Shown: positions 25,919 to 34,282, counted from the first letter of the stretch. The stretch is 64,000 nt of DNA from Chryseobacterium shigense (GCF_900156575.1 NZ_FTNY01000008.1:29900-93899); one strand, 5' to 3'. Program-made: numbers and translations. Notes: a model not told the origin generated them from the letters alone.

Positions 25919-25928
25919 AACTTGGCAT
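25919..25928 (+). promoter_or_regulatory. AACTTGGCAT motif before the DUF779 gene
   Basis: Same 10-mer at the same distance to the start codon as before the aldehyde dehydrogenase (37 versus 36 bp), suggesting shared control by the AraC protein or a shared promoter type. Confidence 0.4.
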
Positions 25929-25955
25929 GTCTGAGTTTTAAATACAAAAGAAAAA

Positions 25956-26339
25956 ATGGAAACCACGATATCAAGATTATCCGCTACAGAAAAAGCACTG
26001 GACGTTATTTATCAACTGGAAGATCAATATGGTGCCCTGATGTTCTACCAGGCAGGAGGATGCTGTGAAGGTACCCAGCCGCAATGTTTTGAAAAAGGAG
26101 GATTCTTTCCCAGAATGAATGACGCCATGATAGGAACGATTAATGGGCATGAATTCTGGATAGACCGCGATTTATTCGAATACTGGAAATATTCCCATTT
26201 TACTTTGGATGTTACGGATGGTTTCGGTCCGGGAGGTTTTTCTTTGGAAACTCCCTTAGGTAAAACATTCAAGGTTCATTACAGACTTTTCACCAAAGAA
26301 GAATATGAAAACCTGGAACCCGTAAAACGAAGCGAGTAA
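25956..26339 (+). CDS. DUF779 domain-containing protein
   Basis: 127 residues. DUF779 signature: YGALMFYQAGGCCEGTQP...C near residues 25-50, with a Cys-Cys pair and a further Cys, then GFGPGGFSLE. The family has no established biochemical activity, but it is regularly encoded beside AldB-type aldehyde dehydrogenases and alcohol dehydrogenases, as here. The Cys-rich patch could bind a metal or react with an aldehyde; that is speculation. Soluble and cytoplasmic. Shares an upstream 10-mer with the aldehyde dehydrogenase gene. Confidence 0.85.
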   Translation: METTISRLSATEKALDVIYQLEDQYGALMFYQAGGCCEGTQPQCFEKGGFFPRMNDAMIGTINGHEFWIDRDLFEYWKYSHFTLDVTDGFGPGGFSLETPLGKTFKVHYRLFTKEEYENLEPVKRSE

Positions 26340-26461
26340 ATAACAATTATCAACTGATCTTTGAAAAAATAGTCAGAGAAAATGGGTCTAATCGATTTAA
26401 TCAGTGAGAAAAATAGTTTTACCTTAAGCTCTCACAGATTGGGCAGGCCAGGCATATGGAT

Positions 26462-26483
26462 CAATAAGATTTAAATCTTATTG
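26462..26483. promoter_or_regulatory. Perfect 22-bp palindrome
   Basis: CAATAAGATTT followed directly by its reverse complement, no spacer, 45 bp beyond the stop of the minus-strand symporter gene. AT-rich, without a T-run on the minus strand after it, so not a typical terminator. Role unknown. Confidence 0.5.
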
Positions 26484-26527
26484 TAAAAATTGACGTACGG
26501 TATCCTGTTCTTTGTTCTCCCTGTCTT

Positions 26528-27727
26528 TCAGACCTTCACGAAGCGGTTGACAAACATCGCCGCCACAATATCTCCCACAGCATTCAGAACTGTTGCCAAA
26601 GGATCCACCAATGTTCCAATAATCATCACTGCCGGAATAGCTTCCTGAGGCAATTTATAGACCGAAATCATCAGCATTTCACCAATATATCCACCATTTG
26701 GAATTCCGCCAGCAACAATACTTACAAAAACTGTGATTCCTAAAGCCAGTAGTAAATTGGCAGGATCAAAGAAATCTTTTCCAATGATCAGAAAAGCTAC
26801 ATATATTTTGATGATGGAAGACATGGAAGATCCATTCTTATGCAATGTCGTTCCAATAGGAATAACCAGGTTGGCAATGGAATTGGGAATACCGATCTTT
26901 GAGGCTGCCTGAAGATTGGCTGGCATCGTAGCAAAACTGCTGCATGTACTGAGAGCTGTTAGGGTAGGATACACTGCATTTTTCCAGAAACTTTTGATCC
27001 CATTTTGTCCGTCTGCCATAAAAGCATACAGCGAAAAGAAGACAAAGAAATAGACAATTCCGGCAACATAATATAGTCCTAATGGTTTGGCATAGAAACC
27101 AAAAAGCTGAGGTCCCAGAGTAGCAACCTGATAGGCAAAATAAGCCCCAAGTCCAATAGGTGCCAGTTTCATGATTAATAAAAGAAGTTCCTTCATCACC
27201 TCATATCCTGAAGCAATGAAAACCCTGAATGGCTGTCCTTTTTCCCCAGCTTTACGAGCTGCAAATCCAGTCATAAAAGCGAAAATAAGAAGCGCAAGCA
27301 TATTCTGTCTTGAAAAAAGTTGAGTAAATTCTCCTACCGTAAAAAAACTCACAATTCTGTTGCCCCAACTATCTTCACTGGCCGCTTCAGCTATCATTTC
27401 AGAACTGCCGGATACCCCAGAAACAGGAAATACATACACCGCACAGATCGTAAAAACGGCTGCCGTTAAAATGAAAAACAGAAAAGTAAAGGACATTACT
27501 AAAATGATTTTTCCAAACTTAGACCCTTGTTCCAGGGAAGCAATAGAATTGGATACGGCAAAGAATACCAATGGTACTACACTCACAAAAAGAAGATTCA
27601 GGAAGATGTCTCCTAACGGTTTAATATAGTCTACAATACCGGGAGCAGTTACTCCTATAATGCTTCCTACAGCAATTCCTAAGAGTAAAAGTATAATTCC
27701 TGAGTAGTTTTTCAGTACCTCTTTCAT
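26528..27727 (-). CDS. Dicarboxylate/amino acid:cation symporter (DAACS family)
   Basis: 399-residue inner-membrane carrier with about eight hydrophobic segments plus two re-entrant hairpins. Family landmarks: the Ser-rich hairpin TALSTCSSFATMPANL (about 270-285), the PIGTTLHKNGSS segment corresponding to the PLGATINMDG motif, and the terminal DPLATVLNAVGDIVAAMFVNR cation/substrate site. In the middle motif, MDG is replaced by KNG and a His is present, so substrate preference may differ from GltP. Imports C4-dicarboxylates or acidic/neutral amino acids with H+ or Na+. Single gene, divergent from cbpA. Confidence 0.87.
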   Translation of the reverse strand: MKEVLKNYSGIILLLLGIAVGSIIGVTAPGIVDYIKPLGDIFLNLLFVSVVPLVFFAVSNSIASLEQGSKFGKIILVMSFTFLFFILTAAVFTICAVYVFPVSGVSGSSEMIAEAASEDSWGNRIVSFFTVGEFTQLFSRQNMLALLIFAFMTGFAARKAGEKGQPFRVFIASGYEVMKELLLLIMKLAPIGLGAYFAYQVATLGPQLFGFYAKPLGLYYVAGIVYFFVFFSLYAFMADGQNGIKSFWKNAVYPTLTALSTCSSFATMPANLQAASKIGIPNSIANLVIPIGTTLHKNGSSMSSIIKIYVAFLIIGKDFFDPANLLLALGITVFVSIVAGGIPNGGYIGEMLMISVYKLPQEAIPAVMIIGTLVDPLATVLNAVGDIVAAMFVNRFVKV

Positions 27728-27741
27728 TCAACGCTTTTTAT

Positions 27742-27749
27742 CAAAGATA
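27742..27749 (-). promoter_or_regulatory. -7 promoter box of the symporter gene
   Basis: Reads TATCTTTG on the minus strand (TAnnTTTG), about 15 bp before the start codon at 27727. Confidence 0.4.
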
Positions 27750-27796
27750 GGCTTATTTTTAACATTCTCTTATATAAATTTCAGGCGCAAATTTCA

Positions 27797-27804
27797 TAAA
27801 TTTG
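27797..27804 (+). promoter_or_regulatory. -7 promoter box of cbpA
   Basis: TAAATTTG (TAnnTTTG), 16 bp before the cbpA ATG at 27821. No heat-shock-type element is evident. Confidence 0.4.
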
Positions 27805-27820
27805 AGTAAATATCGATTCT

Positions 27821-28738
27821 ATGGCTTATATAGATTACTATAAAATTTTAGGCGTAGATAAAAGCGCAAAACAGGATGACATTAAAAAAGCCTACCGAAA
27901 ACAGGCCAGAAAACTGCATCCTGATCTTAATCCCGACGACAAAGAAGCAGAGAAAAAATTCAAAGAGCTGAATGAAGCCAATGAAGTGCTCAGCAATCCA
28001 GAAAACCGCGCGAAGTATGACAAGTACGGGGAAAACTGGAAACATGGTGAAGAATATGAAAAAGCCCAGCAGCAGCAAAGGCAATACCAGCAGCAAAACC
28101 AGGGCGGCGGATTTTCCGGTGCTGACTTTGGAGAAGGAGAAGATTTTTCCGATTTTTTCCAGAGTATGTTTGGAGGTGGAGGCGCAGCCGGAGGTTTCAG
28201 CAAAAATTCAAGAGGAAGTTCTTCAGGAAAGTTCAAAGGTCAGGACGTCCATGCAGAGTTGAATTTAAATTTAAAAGATGCTGCGCAAACTCATCCTCAA
28301 ACCTTTGAAATCAATGGAAAGAAAGTAAGAATCACAATTCCTGCCGGGGTATATGACGGGCAGCAGATCAAACTGAAAGGGCATGGAAGTCCCGGATTTA
28401 ATGGCGGACCGAATGGTGACCTGTACATCACATTCAATATTCCGGTGGATCCCGATTTTGAGAGAATTGGAGATGATCTTAAAACCAAAGTTTCAATTGA
28501 CCTCTATACGGCTCTTTTGGGCGGAGATGTAAAAGTAAATACACTCGATGGAAGTGTCAACCTTAAAGTAAAACCCGAAACCCAGAACGGAACAACAGTA
28601 AGGTTGAAAGGCAAAGGCTTTCCAGTGTATAAAAAAGAAGGACAGTCCGGAGATCTTTTTGTGACGTATGAGGTAAAATTGCCTACAGATCTTACAGACA
28701 AGCAGAAAGAACTTTTTGAACAACTTAAAAATTCCTAA
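27821..28738 (+). CDS. cbpA: DnaJ-like co-chaperone CbpA
   Basis: 305 residues, the length of E. coli CbpA. J-domain at 1-68 with HPD at 33-35, a Gln-rich then Gly-rich linker (about 80-135, with QQQ and GGGG runs), and two C-terminal peptide-binding beta domains (about 140-300). It lacks the CxxCxGxG zinc repeats of DnaJ, which marks it as class II. Stimulates DnaK ATPase and delivers unfolded clients; E. coli CbpA also binds curved DNA. The next gene, cbpM, starts 3 bp after its stop, confirming the identity. Confidence 0.93.
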   Translation: MAYIDYYKILGVDKSAKQDDIKKAYRKQARKLHPDLNPDDKEAEKKFKELNEANEVLSNPENRAKYDKYGENWKHGEEYEKAQQQQRQYQQQNQGGGFSGADFGEGEDFSDFFQSMFGGGGAAGGFSKNSRGSSSGKFKGQDVHAELNLNLKDAAQTHPQTFEINGKKVRITIPAGVYDGQQIKLKGHGSPGFNGGPNGDLYITFNIPVDPDFERIGDDLKTKVSIDLYTALLGGDVKVNTLDGSVNLKVKPETQNGTTVRLKGKGFPVYKKEGQSGDLFVTYEVKLPTDLTDKQKELFEQLKNS

Positions 28739-28741
28739 GCC

Positions 28742-29044
28742 ATGAGTGAAAGAATATCGCGAGAAGAACTCGTAAAAATTTACAATATAGAGATTACTTT
28801 TTTTGATGAATTGGTAGATGGCGGTTTGCTGAATGTAGAAACTGAGAATGAAATTCATTATTTATTGTATGAAGATTTGCCTGTTTTTGAAAGATTCACC
28901 AATTGGCATTACGATCTGGAAATTAATCTTCCCGGTTTGGAAGTCATCAATGATATGCTTCGGAAAATGGAAGACTTAAAACGGAGAAATCGTGATCTGA
29001 TGAATAAACTTTCTTCAATAAGTGATCAATATGAAGATATTTGA
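28742..29044 (+). CDS. cbpM: Chaperone modulator CbpM
   Basis: 100 residues. MerR-like N-terminal fold (REELVKIYNIEITFFDELVDGGLL, 6-32) and a C-terminal helical, coiled-coil-prone tail (about 65-100; DMLRKMEDLKRRNRDL). In E. coli CbpM binds the J-domain of CbpA and blocks its action on DnaK. Located 3 bp behind cbpA, so translated in a fixed ratio with it. Confidence 0.9.
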   Translation: MSERISREELVKIYNIEITFFDELVDGGLLNVETENEIHYLLYEDLPVFERFTNWHYDLEINLPGLEVINDMLRKMEDLKRRNRDLMNKLSSISDQYEDI

Positions 29045-29046
29045 TT

Positions 29047-29054
29047 TAGTTTTG
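29047..29054 (+). promoter_or_regulatory. Possible -7 box before the YcxB-like gene
   Basis: TAGTTTTG fits TAnnTTTG, 34 bp before the ATG at 29089; no TTG at the expected distance. Confidence 0.3.
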
Positions 29055-29088
29055 TAACCTTTAAAAACAAACTAAATAATTCTAAAAA

Positions 29089-29616
29089 ATGAATGGAGAT
29101 AAAGTCATCAAGTTAAATGTGAGCAGAAAAGATTTTGAAGAAATTTATTTCAGTAGTAATCAGGGAAGTCTGTTTTTTTCGCAGACCACCAAAGGCAAAA
29201 CCGTTACTACTGCGGTTGTAGGATTAATTCTGTTGATTTTATTCTTTTTCAAAGATGATTTAAGCAAAGAAAAGTTTGGAATTCTATATTTCGTTAGCTT
29301 TCTGTTTTTGCTGTGTACCGTATATCTTTCCTTAAGCATCAAGAAGGTTTCGCGATGGAAAAAAGAAGTGAACAGATATTTAAAGTCACTGGAAGACGCT
29401 GAAATTTATGAGATCAGGTTTAACAGTGAAATTTTTAATGTTAATCTTAATCATCAGGAAGAGTTGAGTAAATGGGAAGATTTTAAGGACTTTGAGGTCA
29501 ATGATGAATTTATTTCTTTGGAAGGGAAATTCAATTATATGTTCCCCAAAAAATCAATGAGTAAAGCAGATTATGAAATTCTGAAGCAAGCAGTAAAGAA
29601 AAATATCAAGCAATAA
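29089..29616 (+). CDS. YcxB-like membrane protein
   Basis: 175 residues: a cytoplasmic N-terminus (about 1-40), two closely spaced transmembrane segments (about 41-58 and 66-84) and a C-terminal cytoplasmic domain whose pattern (FNSEIFNV..., WEDFKDFEVNDEFISL, FPKKSMS) matches the YcxB-like C-terminal domain found in small Gram-positive and Bacteroidota membrane proteins. Function unknown. Lies 44 bp after cbpM and may be co-transcribed, although it has a possible promoter of its own. A strong bidirectional terminator follows. Confidence 0.7.
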   Translation: MNGDKVIKLNVSRKDFEEIYFSSNQGSLFFSQTTKGKTVTTAVVGLILLILFFFKDDLSKEKFGILYFVSFLFLLCTVYLSLSIKKVSRWKKEVNRYLKSLEDAEIYEIRFNSEIFNVNLNHQEELSKWEDFKDFEVNDEFISLEGKFNYMFPKKSMSKADYEILKQAVKKNIKQ

Positions 29617-29617
29617 A

Positions 29618-29648
29618 AAAAATCAGAGCAAAACGCTCTGATTTTTTA
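29618..29648. terminator. Bidirectional terminator between convergent genes
   Basis: AAAAATCAGAGC (29618-29629) pairs perfectly with GCTCTGATTTTT (29635-29646), with A and T tracts on the two sides. Separates the YcxB-like gene from the minus-strand cysteine synthase gene. Confidence 0.8.
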
Positions 29649-29685
29649 TTTATGTAAAAAGGCTTTTGACCTTCTTGTTTTTTGA

Positions 29686-30669
29686 TTAATCTAACCAACC
29701 CATTTCCTTCATCCACTCGTCATTGTAGATCTTTCCTACATATCTTGAACCATGGTCATGAAGAAGGACAACAATCACATCATCTTTTGTGAACTGGTCT
29801 TTCATCTGGATCAGAGAAGCGATAGCACTTCCAGCAGAATATCCACAGAAAATCCCTTCTTCTTTAGCCAGTTTTCTTGCGTAAACAGCACCATCTTTAT
29901 CAGTCACCTTTTCAAAATGATCAATTACTGACATATCATAGTTCTCAGGAATAATATCTTCCCCGATTCCCTCTGTAATGTAAGTATAAGCATGGTCATA
30001 ATGAAGCTCACCCGTCTCATGGAATTCTTTTAAAATAGAACCGTAGGTATCCACACCGATTACTTTGATAGCTGGATTTTTCTCCTTGAAGAATGTTCCA
30101 CAACCTGTAACCGTACCTCCTGTTCCTGCACCAGCCACAAAATGCGTCAGCTTTCCGTCTGTCTGTTCCCAGATTTCCGGAGCCGTAGACTCATAATGAG
30201 CAGTTCTGTTGGATAGGTTGTCATATTGGTTTACATACCATCCGTTTTCTGTTTCTTTAGCCAGTCTCTTGGAAACTGAATAATAAGAACGCGGATCTGT
30301 AGGCTTCACGTCAGTAGGGCATACAATAACTTCTGCTCCTACAGCACGAAGAATGTCACATTTCTCCTTAGATTGTTTGGAATTGGTCACAAAAATACAT
30401 TTGTATCCTTTGATGATGGCAGCAAGCGCTAACCCCATTCCTGTATTTCCTGAAGTTCCTTCAATGATGGTTCCTCCAGGTTTTAATCTGCCGTCTTTTT
30501 CGGCATCTTCTATCATTTTAAGAGCCATTCTGTCCTTTACGGAATTTCCAGGATTGAATGTCTCAACTTTTGCTAAAACTAAGGCAGGAAAGTCTTCTCC
30601 TAATACTTTATTAAGTTTTACAAGAGGCGTATTCCCTATCGTTTCAAGAATATTTTTTGCGTATTTCAT
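29686..30669 (-). CDS. PLP-dependent cysteine synthase / cystathionine beta-synthase core
   Basis: 327-residue fold-type II PLP enzyme. PLP Lys45 in NPGNSVKDR, substrate loop GTSGNTG (about 74-80), and phosphate-binding GAGTGGTVTG. It lacks C-terminal CBS domains. The sequence style (SKQSKEKCDILRAVGAEV, TDPRSYYSVSKRLAKE) is closer to bacterial cystathionine beta-synthases and OCBS than to CysK, so the product may be cystathionine as well as cysteine. Cytoplasmic. Single gene with its own promoter. Confidence 0.83.
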   Translation of the reverse strand: MKYAKNILETIGNTPLVKLNKVLGEDFPALVLAKVETFNPGNSVKDRMALKMIEDAEKDGRLKPGGTIIEGTSGNTGMGLALAAIIKGYKCIFVTNSKQSKEKCDILRAVGAEVIVCPTDVKPTDPRSYYSVSKRLAKETENGWYVNQYDNLSNRTAHYESTAPEIWEQTDGKLTHFVAGAGTGGTVTGCGTFFKEKNPAIKVIGVDTYGSILKEFHETGELHYDHAYTYITEGIGEDIIPENYDMSVIDHFEKVTDKDGAVYARKLAKEEGIFCGYSAGSAIASLIQMKDQFTKDDVIVVLLHDHGSRYVGKIYNDEWMKEMGWLD

Positions 30670-30688
30670 AAATGGTTTATAAGCGGTG

Positions 30689-30696
30689 CAAAGATA
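30689..30696 (-). promoter_or_regulatory. -7 promoter box of the cysteine synthase gene
   Basis: Reads TATCTTTG on the minus strand, about 20 bp before the start at 30669. Confidence 0.4.
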
Positions 30697-30908
30697 ATGC
30701 TTTAAAAATTAGCGGCGTAATTTAAAGATTATGATTTATAAATGGGAAAGTGATTGTTCAATAATAAATATTTCAGTGACAGCCGTTGAATTGAATTTAG
30801 AGCCCTTCAATCATTATGATTTAAGAAAATAAATTGTGAATTTTTTTAAACAAAAGTAAAGTTAGTCATGATCTTTACCAGTGACTATTCACATTTCAAC
30901 ATCCGTTC

Positions 30909-32138
30909 CTAGTTGTACTTAATCGCCTTTACCGGAGATATCTTGCTGATGAGGTAACTCGGAATGATAAGGGCCAATCCGGAGATAATCAGAATTCCTA
31001 CCGAAATAGAGATAATGGCAATCGGATTTAGATCTACCGGAACCGTGCTAACGTAGTAGTTTTCTGGATTAAGCTTGATAATACCAAAGAATTTCTGAAG
31101 CAAAATCATACCCAGACCAATTGCATTTCCATACAGAAGTCCCGGAATCATGATGATCAGGGTATAATTGATGAAAGTAGCTCTTATCTGTGAATTGCTT
31201 GCTCCCAGCGTTTTTAAAAGGCCGATAGAATTGGTTCTTTCGATGATCAGGATGAGAAGAACCATAATAATATTAATGACTACAACAATCAGCATGATGA
31301 TGATGATCAACGCAATATTTGTATCGAAAATACTGATCCAGTCGTTGATTTGCGGGAATTTTTCCGTTGCCTTTTCCGCATAATTCTTGTAGCCGATCAG
31401 TTTCTCAATTTCCGGAAAATCTTTGTCGATGTCATTGACGTTTTTCAGAAAAATATCGATGCCGCCTATTTCATCAGGTTTCATTTCCTGAATTTTTCTT
31501 ACATGATTGATGCCGCCGATAACGAATTGTTCATCAATCATTTTAATATCCGTTTTATAAATTCCTATAATTCTGAATTTTCGGTATATTGGTTTCTGGT
31601 CTGCTTTTGAGAATACGGTAACAATGCTGTCATTAACTTTAAGATGGAGGTCATTGGCAATCTTCTGTGAAATAGTCACATCATTGTTAAAGCCTTTCTC
31701 TGTAACTTTTGGAGTCGTTCCGGCAACAAGAAATTTTTTGAACCTCAAACTGTCAAAATCCTTTCCGATTCCTTTAAATATAATCCCTGAAAAATTGTGT
31801 TCATTACGCATAATTCCGGTTACCGTAGCGTATTTTTGAACACTTTCCACATCAGGAAGTTCTTTAATTTTCTGAATATTCAATCCCTGATTGTCAAGGA
31901 CAGAAGTATTGTAAGAGGAATTGGATCTTGTAGACCGTATGGTAATGTGTCCGCTGAAATCTGCCAGTCTCTCTTTGATGGCTTTCTTTGAACCGAAGCC
32001 CGTAGATACAGTAATCAAAGAAACAATGATCCCCAAAGCAACAGAAAGCCTGCCGATGAAGATGATAACTCTTGAAAGGTTATTTTTGTTATCTTTGGAA
32101 AACGCTATTTTTCTAGAGAAATATAAAGGAAATTTCAA
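30909..32138 (-). CDS. FtsX-like / LolCE-type ABC transporter permease
   Basis: 409 residues from a TTG start at 32138, giving KFPLYFSRKIAFSKD as N-terminus; longer frames run into the divergent gene. One transmembrane helix near 26-46, a ~230-residue periplasmic (MacB-PCD-like) domain, then three helices (about 275-300, 320-345, 370-395) with the FtsX-domain signature GLLKTLGASNSQIR. This is the architecture of LolC/LolE, which extract lipoproteins from the inner membrane. No ATPase or second permease is adjacent; in flavobacteria these are encoded elsewhere. Confidence 0.8.
   Translation of the reverse strand: MKFPLYFSRKIAFSKDNKNNLSRVIIFIGRLSVALGIIVSLITVSTGFGSKKAIKERLADFSGHITIRSTRSNSSYNTSVLDNQGLNIQKIKELPDVESVQKYATVTGIMRNEHNFSGIIFKGIGKDFDSLRFKKFLVAGTTPKVTEKGFNNDVTISQKIANDLHLKVNDSIVTVFSKADQKPIYRKFRIIGIYKTDIKMIDEQFVIGGINHVRKIQEMKPDEIGGIDIFLKNVNDIDKDFPEIEKLIGYKNYAEKATEKFPQINDWISIFDTNIALIIIIMLIVVVINIIMVLLILIIERTNSIGLLKTLGASNSQIRATFINYTLIIMIPGLLYGNAIGLGMILLQKFFGIIKLNPENYYVSTVPVDLNPIAIISISVGILIISGLALIIPSYLISKISPVKAIKYN
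32081..32097 (+). promoter_or_regulatory. Promoter of the NamZ-like gene, inside the permease coding region
   Basis: Two overlapping-type -7 boxes, TATTTTTG (32081-32088) and TATCTTTG (32090-32097), 45-60 bp before the ATG at 32143, with a TTG at 32072-32074 that is 15 bp from the second box. Both lie within the start of the divergent permease gene. Confidence 0.4.
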
Positions 32139-32142
32139 GCTT

Positions 32143-33339
32143 ATGAATTTAGATTTCAAAATTAAAAATTTACTTCTTATTTGCCTAATTTTTTTAGGTG
32201 TATTCAATCAATATTATTCTCAGGGACTTATTCAACCGGATTTCAGGACCGGTGCGGACCAGTCTGAACTTTATCTGCCCCTGTTAAAAAATAAAACGAT
32301 TGGAGTGGTGACGAACCAGACCGGGCTGATGAGTGATAAAACGTATGTAGTCGATTTTTTAGTTAAAAATAATATTAAGATTAAAACGATTTTTGCACCG
32401 GAACACGGTTTCAGAGGAGATGCAGATGCCGGAGAAAAAGTGAAAAACGGAGTAGATACCAAAACTGGAATCCCAATTATTTCTTTATACGGAAACAATA
32501 AAAAACCCAAACCGGAACAGTTAAAAGGGATTGATATTGTTGTTTTTGATATTCAGGATGTTGGCGTGAGGTTCTATACTTATATTTCAACTCTAGCGTA
32601 TTTAATGGAAGCCGGAGCGGAAAATAATGTAGAGATCATGGTGCTGGACCGTCCAAATCCTCATGACGGGTATACAGATGGACCGGTTTTAAACAAAAAA
32701 TGGTCCAGCTTTGTAGGAATGCACGAAGTTCCTGTGGTGTACGGATTAACGATAGGAGAGTATGGGAAAATGGTCAATGGCGAAAAATGGCTCAAAAATG
32801 GAGTTCAGGCAAAATATACGCTAATTCCCATGAAGAATTACCACAAAAAACAGCGCTATCCAATTTTGGACAAACCTTCCCCAAATCTTCCCAATGATCA
32901 ATCCATCAATTTATATCCAAGCTTATGCTTTTTTGAAGGAACTCAGGTTTCTGTAGGGAGAGGGACCAATCTGCCGTTTCAGATCTATGGATCTCCATGG
33001 ACGCAGGAATTACCTTATCAATTTACGCCTAAACCTAATTTTGGAGCTAAAGATCCTTTCTTAAACGGAAAATTGTGTTACGGTGAAAACCTTTCAGCGT
33101 ATTCAAAAAATTTAAGAGAACTTAATCTTGAATGGCTGATCAAGTCATATAAAAGCTACAAAAACCCACAACAGAGTTTCTTCCTTGATAATTTGTTTTT
33201 TGATAAGCTAGCGGGAACTGATGAATTAAGGAAACAAATCATCGCCGGAAAATCAGTTCAGGAAATTAAAGCTTCGTGGAAAGGGGATCTGGAGAAATTT
33301 GAGAAGATCCGGATTAAGTATATAATGTACGAAAATTAA
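32143..33339 (+). CDS. Exo-beta-N-acetylmuramidase NamZ-like protein (DUF1343, GH171)
   Basis: 398 residues with a Sec signal peptide (cleavage near YYSQ, residue 27). DUF1343 landmarks: GVVTNQTG (54-61), FAPEHGFRG with the likely catalytic Glu87, SLYG, DVGVRFYTY, DRPNPHDG and PSPNLPNDQSI. Characterised members release N-acetylmuramic acid from the ends of peptidoglycan chains. Periplasmic or secreted; a role in cell-wall recycling or scavenging is likely. The ATG at 32143 is preferred to longer frames because only it gives a signal peptide. Divergent from the permease with just 4 bp between the start codons. Confidence 0.87.
   Translation: MNLDFKIKNLLLICLIFLGVFNQYYSQGLIQPDFRTGADQSELYLPLLKNKTIGVVTNQTGLMSDKTYVVDFLVKNNIKIKTIFAPEHGFRGDADAGEKVKNGVDTKTGIPIISLYGNNKKPKPEQLKGIDIVVFDIQDVGVRFYTYISTLAYLMEAGAENNVEIMVLDRPNPHDGYTDGPVLNKKWSSFVGMHEVPVVYGLTIGEYGKMVNGEKWLKNGVQAKYTLIPMKNYHKKQRYPILDKPSPNLPNDQSINLYPSLCFFEGTQVSVGRGTNLPFQIYGSPWTQELPYQFTPKPNFGAKDPFLNGKLCYGENLSAYSKNLRELNLEWLIKSYKSYKNPQQSFFLDNLFFDKLAGTDELRKQIIAGKSVQEIKASWKGDLEKFEKIRIKYIMYEN
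32157..32164 (-). promoter_or_regulatory. -7 box of the permease gene, inside the NamZ-like gene
   Basis: Reads TAATTTTG on the minus strand (TAnnTTTG), about 18 bp before the TTG start at 32138. Confidence 0.35.
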
Positions 33340-33348
33340 TTTTTTTAA

Positions 33349-33445
33349 GTCAATGGTCAATTCGGCTTCGCCAGTAATGATGAGTGCATCTATCTGCGAT
33401 AAAATTCACTGCCGAAGCCATACTCACCATTGACTATTCACTTTT
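33349..33445. repeat. Dispersed intergenic repeat (GGCTTCGCCAGT variant), copy 3
   Basis: GTCAATGGTCAATTCGGCTTCGCCAGT near 33350-33376 and a complementary right part (ACTGCCGAAGCC, CACCATTGAC, near 33408-33435) that lets the element fold on itself. Words are shared with the 9.9 and 24.4 kb copies. It separates the convergent NamZ-like gene and the small membrane-protein gene. Confidence 0.5.
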
Positions 33446-33447
33446 TA

Positions 33448-33654
33448 TCAATCAAAATTCTGTGGAGGATTTTTGTCGTTTTTTCCTTTATTAAGGATGA
33501 AAAGTCCCAGAGATAATCCGATTACTCCGGCAAAAGCAGTCATTAGGGCTCTCTCCGTTTTGTCGGGAAGATCATTTCCTATGTAATTCATTAAAAAAAG
33601 GATCACAAAAGTAATCACTGAGATGATTATATGATTTTTTCCGAACAGTTTCAT
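33448..33654 (-). CDS. Small two-helix membrane protein
   Basis: 68 residues with two hydrophobic segments (about 9-25 and 38-57) joined by a short polar loop (GNDLPDKTER) and a basic/Asn-rich C-terminus. Topology suggests an inner-membrane hairpin. No family recognised. It follows the outer-membrane protein gene by 4 bp on the same strand and is the last gene of a three-gene operon that starts with a thioredoxin-like protein. Confidence 0.6.
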   Translation of the reverse strand: MKLFGKNHIIISVITFVILFLMNYIGNDLPDKTERALMTAFAGVIGLSLGLFILNKGKNDKNPPQNFD

Positions 33655-33658
33655 GCTG

Positions 33659-34282
33659 TTATTTTAGTTTATAAGAGATCATCACCCCTCCTCTGTAAGG
33701 AAGAATTTCTCCGCTTTTGTTATATTTTTGGGCTGATTCGTAACGCTGTCCGGTAGTCCTGTCATATCCTTTATAGAAATCTGACGATGAACCAATCGTT
33801 GCATATACATCGATATTCAACCGGTCAGATACTTTGAACTGATATCCACCTGTAACCCCTAATATAAATGATACGCCTTTCTGATATAGATTTGATGAAG
33901 TGAACACCTCATTTCTATCATTTATATAAGGATTGTCGTTCCAATAATTCCACTTTTGAAGTACGAATGCTGATGCAGCAACATTCGCCCCTACATACCA
34001 ATGAGTGAATGCTTGATTAAAATAGTATCTTCCTTCCAGGGAAAGAGAATAATATTGAAATTCGTGTCCGGCAAAAGATTTCCATGGGGATACCAGTACG
34101 TCACCTTGTATGGTGATTTTTGAGGTGATTTGTTTTTCGAGACCAATATTGATGACTCCAATGGGGGCAAGAAGTGCATTCCCTTTAATGTATAGACCTT
34201 TCTCCTGTTCCTGTTCTTGTGCGGTCAACATTCCTAAAGAAAGGAGTGTGATAGATGTCGTAAGAAATTTGTGCTTTAGCAT
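33659..34282 (-). CDS. DUF3575-like outer-membrane beta-barrel protein
   Basis: 207 residues with signal peptide (cleavage near LTAQ, residue 22). The remaining sequence alternates in beta-strands of a small barrel (GLYIKGNALLAPIGVINIGLEKQ, YYSLSLEGRYYF, WYVGANVAAS, GVTGGYQF, GGVMISYKLK) and ends in an aromatic/basic barrel-type terminus, as in DUF3575 proteins of Bacteroidota. Outer-membrane, role unknown. Its ATG is directly adjacent to the stop of the thioredoxin-like gene (no gap), so the two are coupled. Confidence 0.75.
   Translation of the reverse strand: MLKHKFLTTSITLLSLGMLTAQEQEQEKGLYIKGNALLAPIGVINIGLEKQITSKITIQGDVLVSPWKSFAGHEFQYYSLSLEGRYYFNQAFTHWYVGANVAASAFVLQKWNYWNDNPYINDRNEVFTSSNLYQKGVSFILGVTGGYQFKVSDRLNIDVYATIGSSSDFYKGYDRTTGQRYESAQKYNKSGEILPYRGGVMISYKLK

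Noticed and set aside
31921..32142. 74-residue N-terminal extension of the NamZ-like protein
   Set aside because: It overlaps the divergent permease coding region and would bury the signal peptide.
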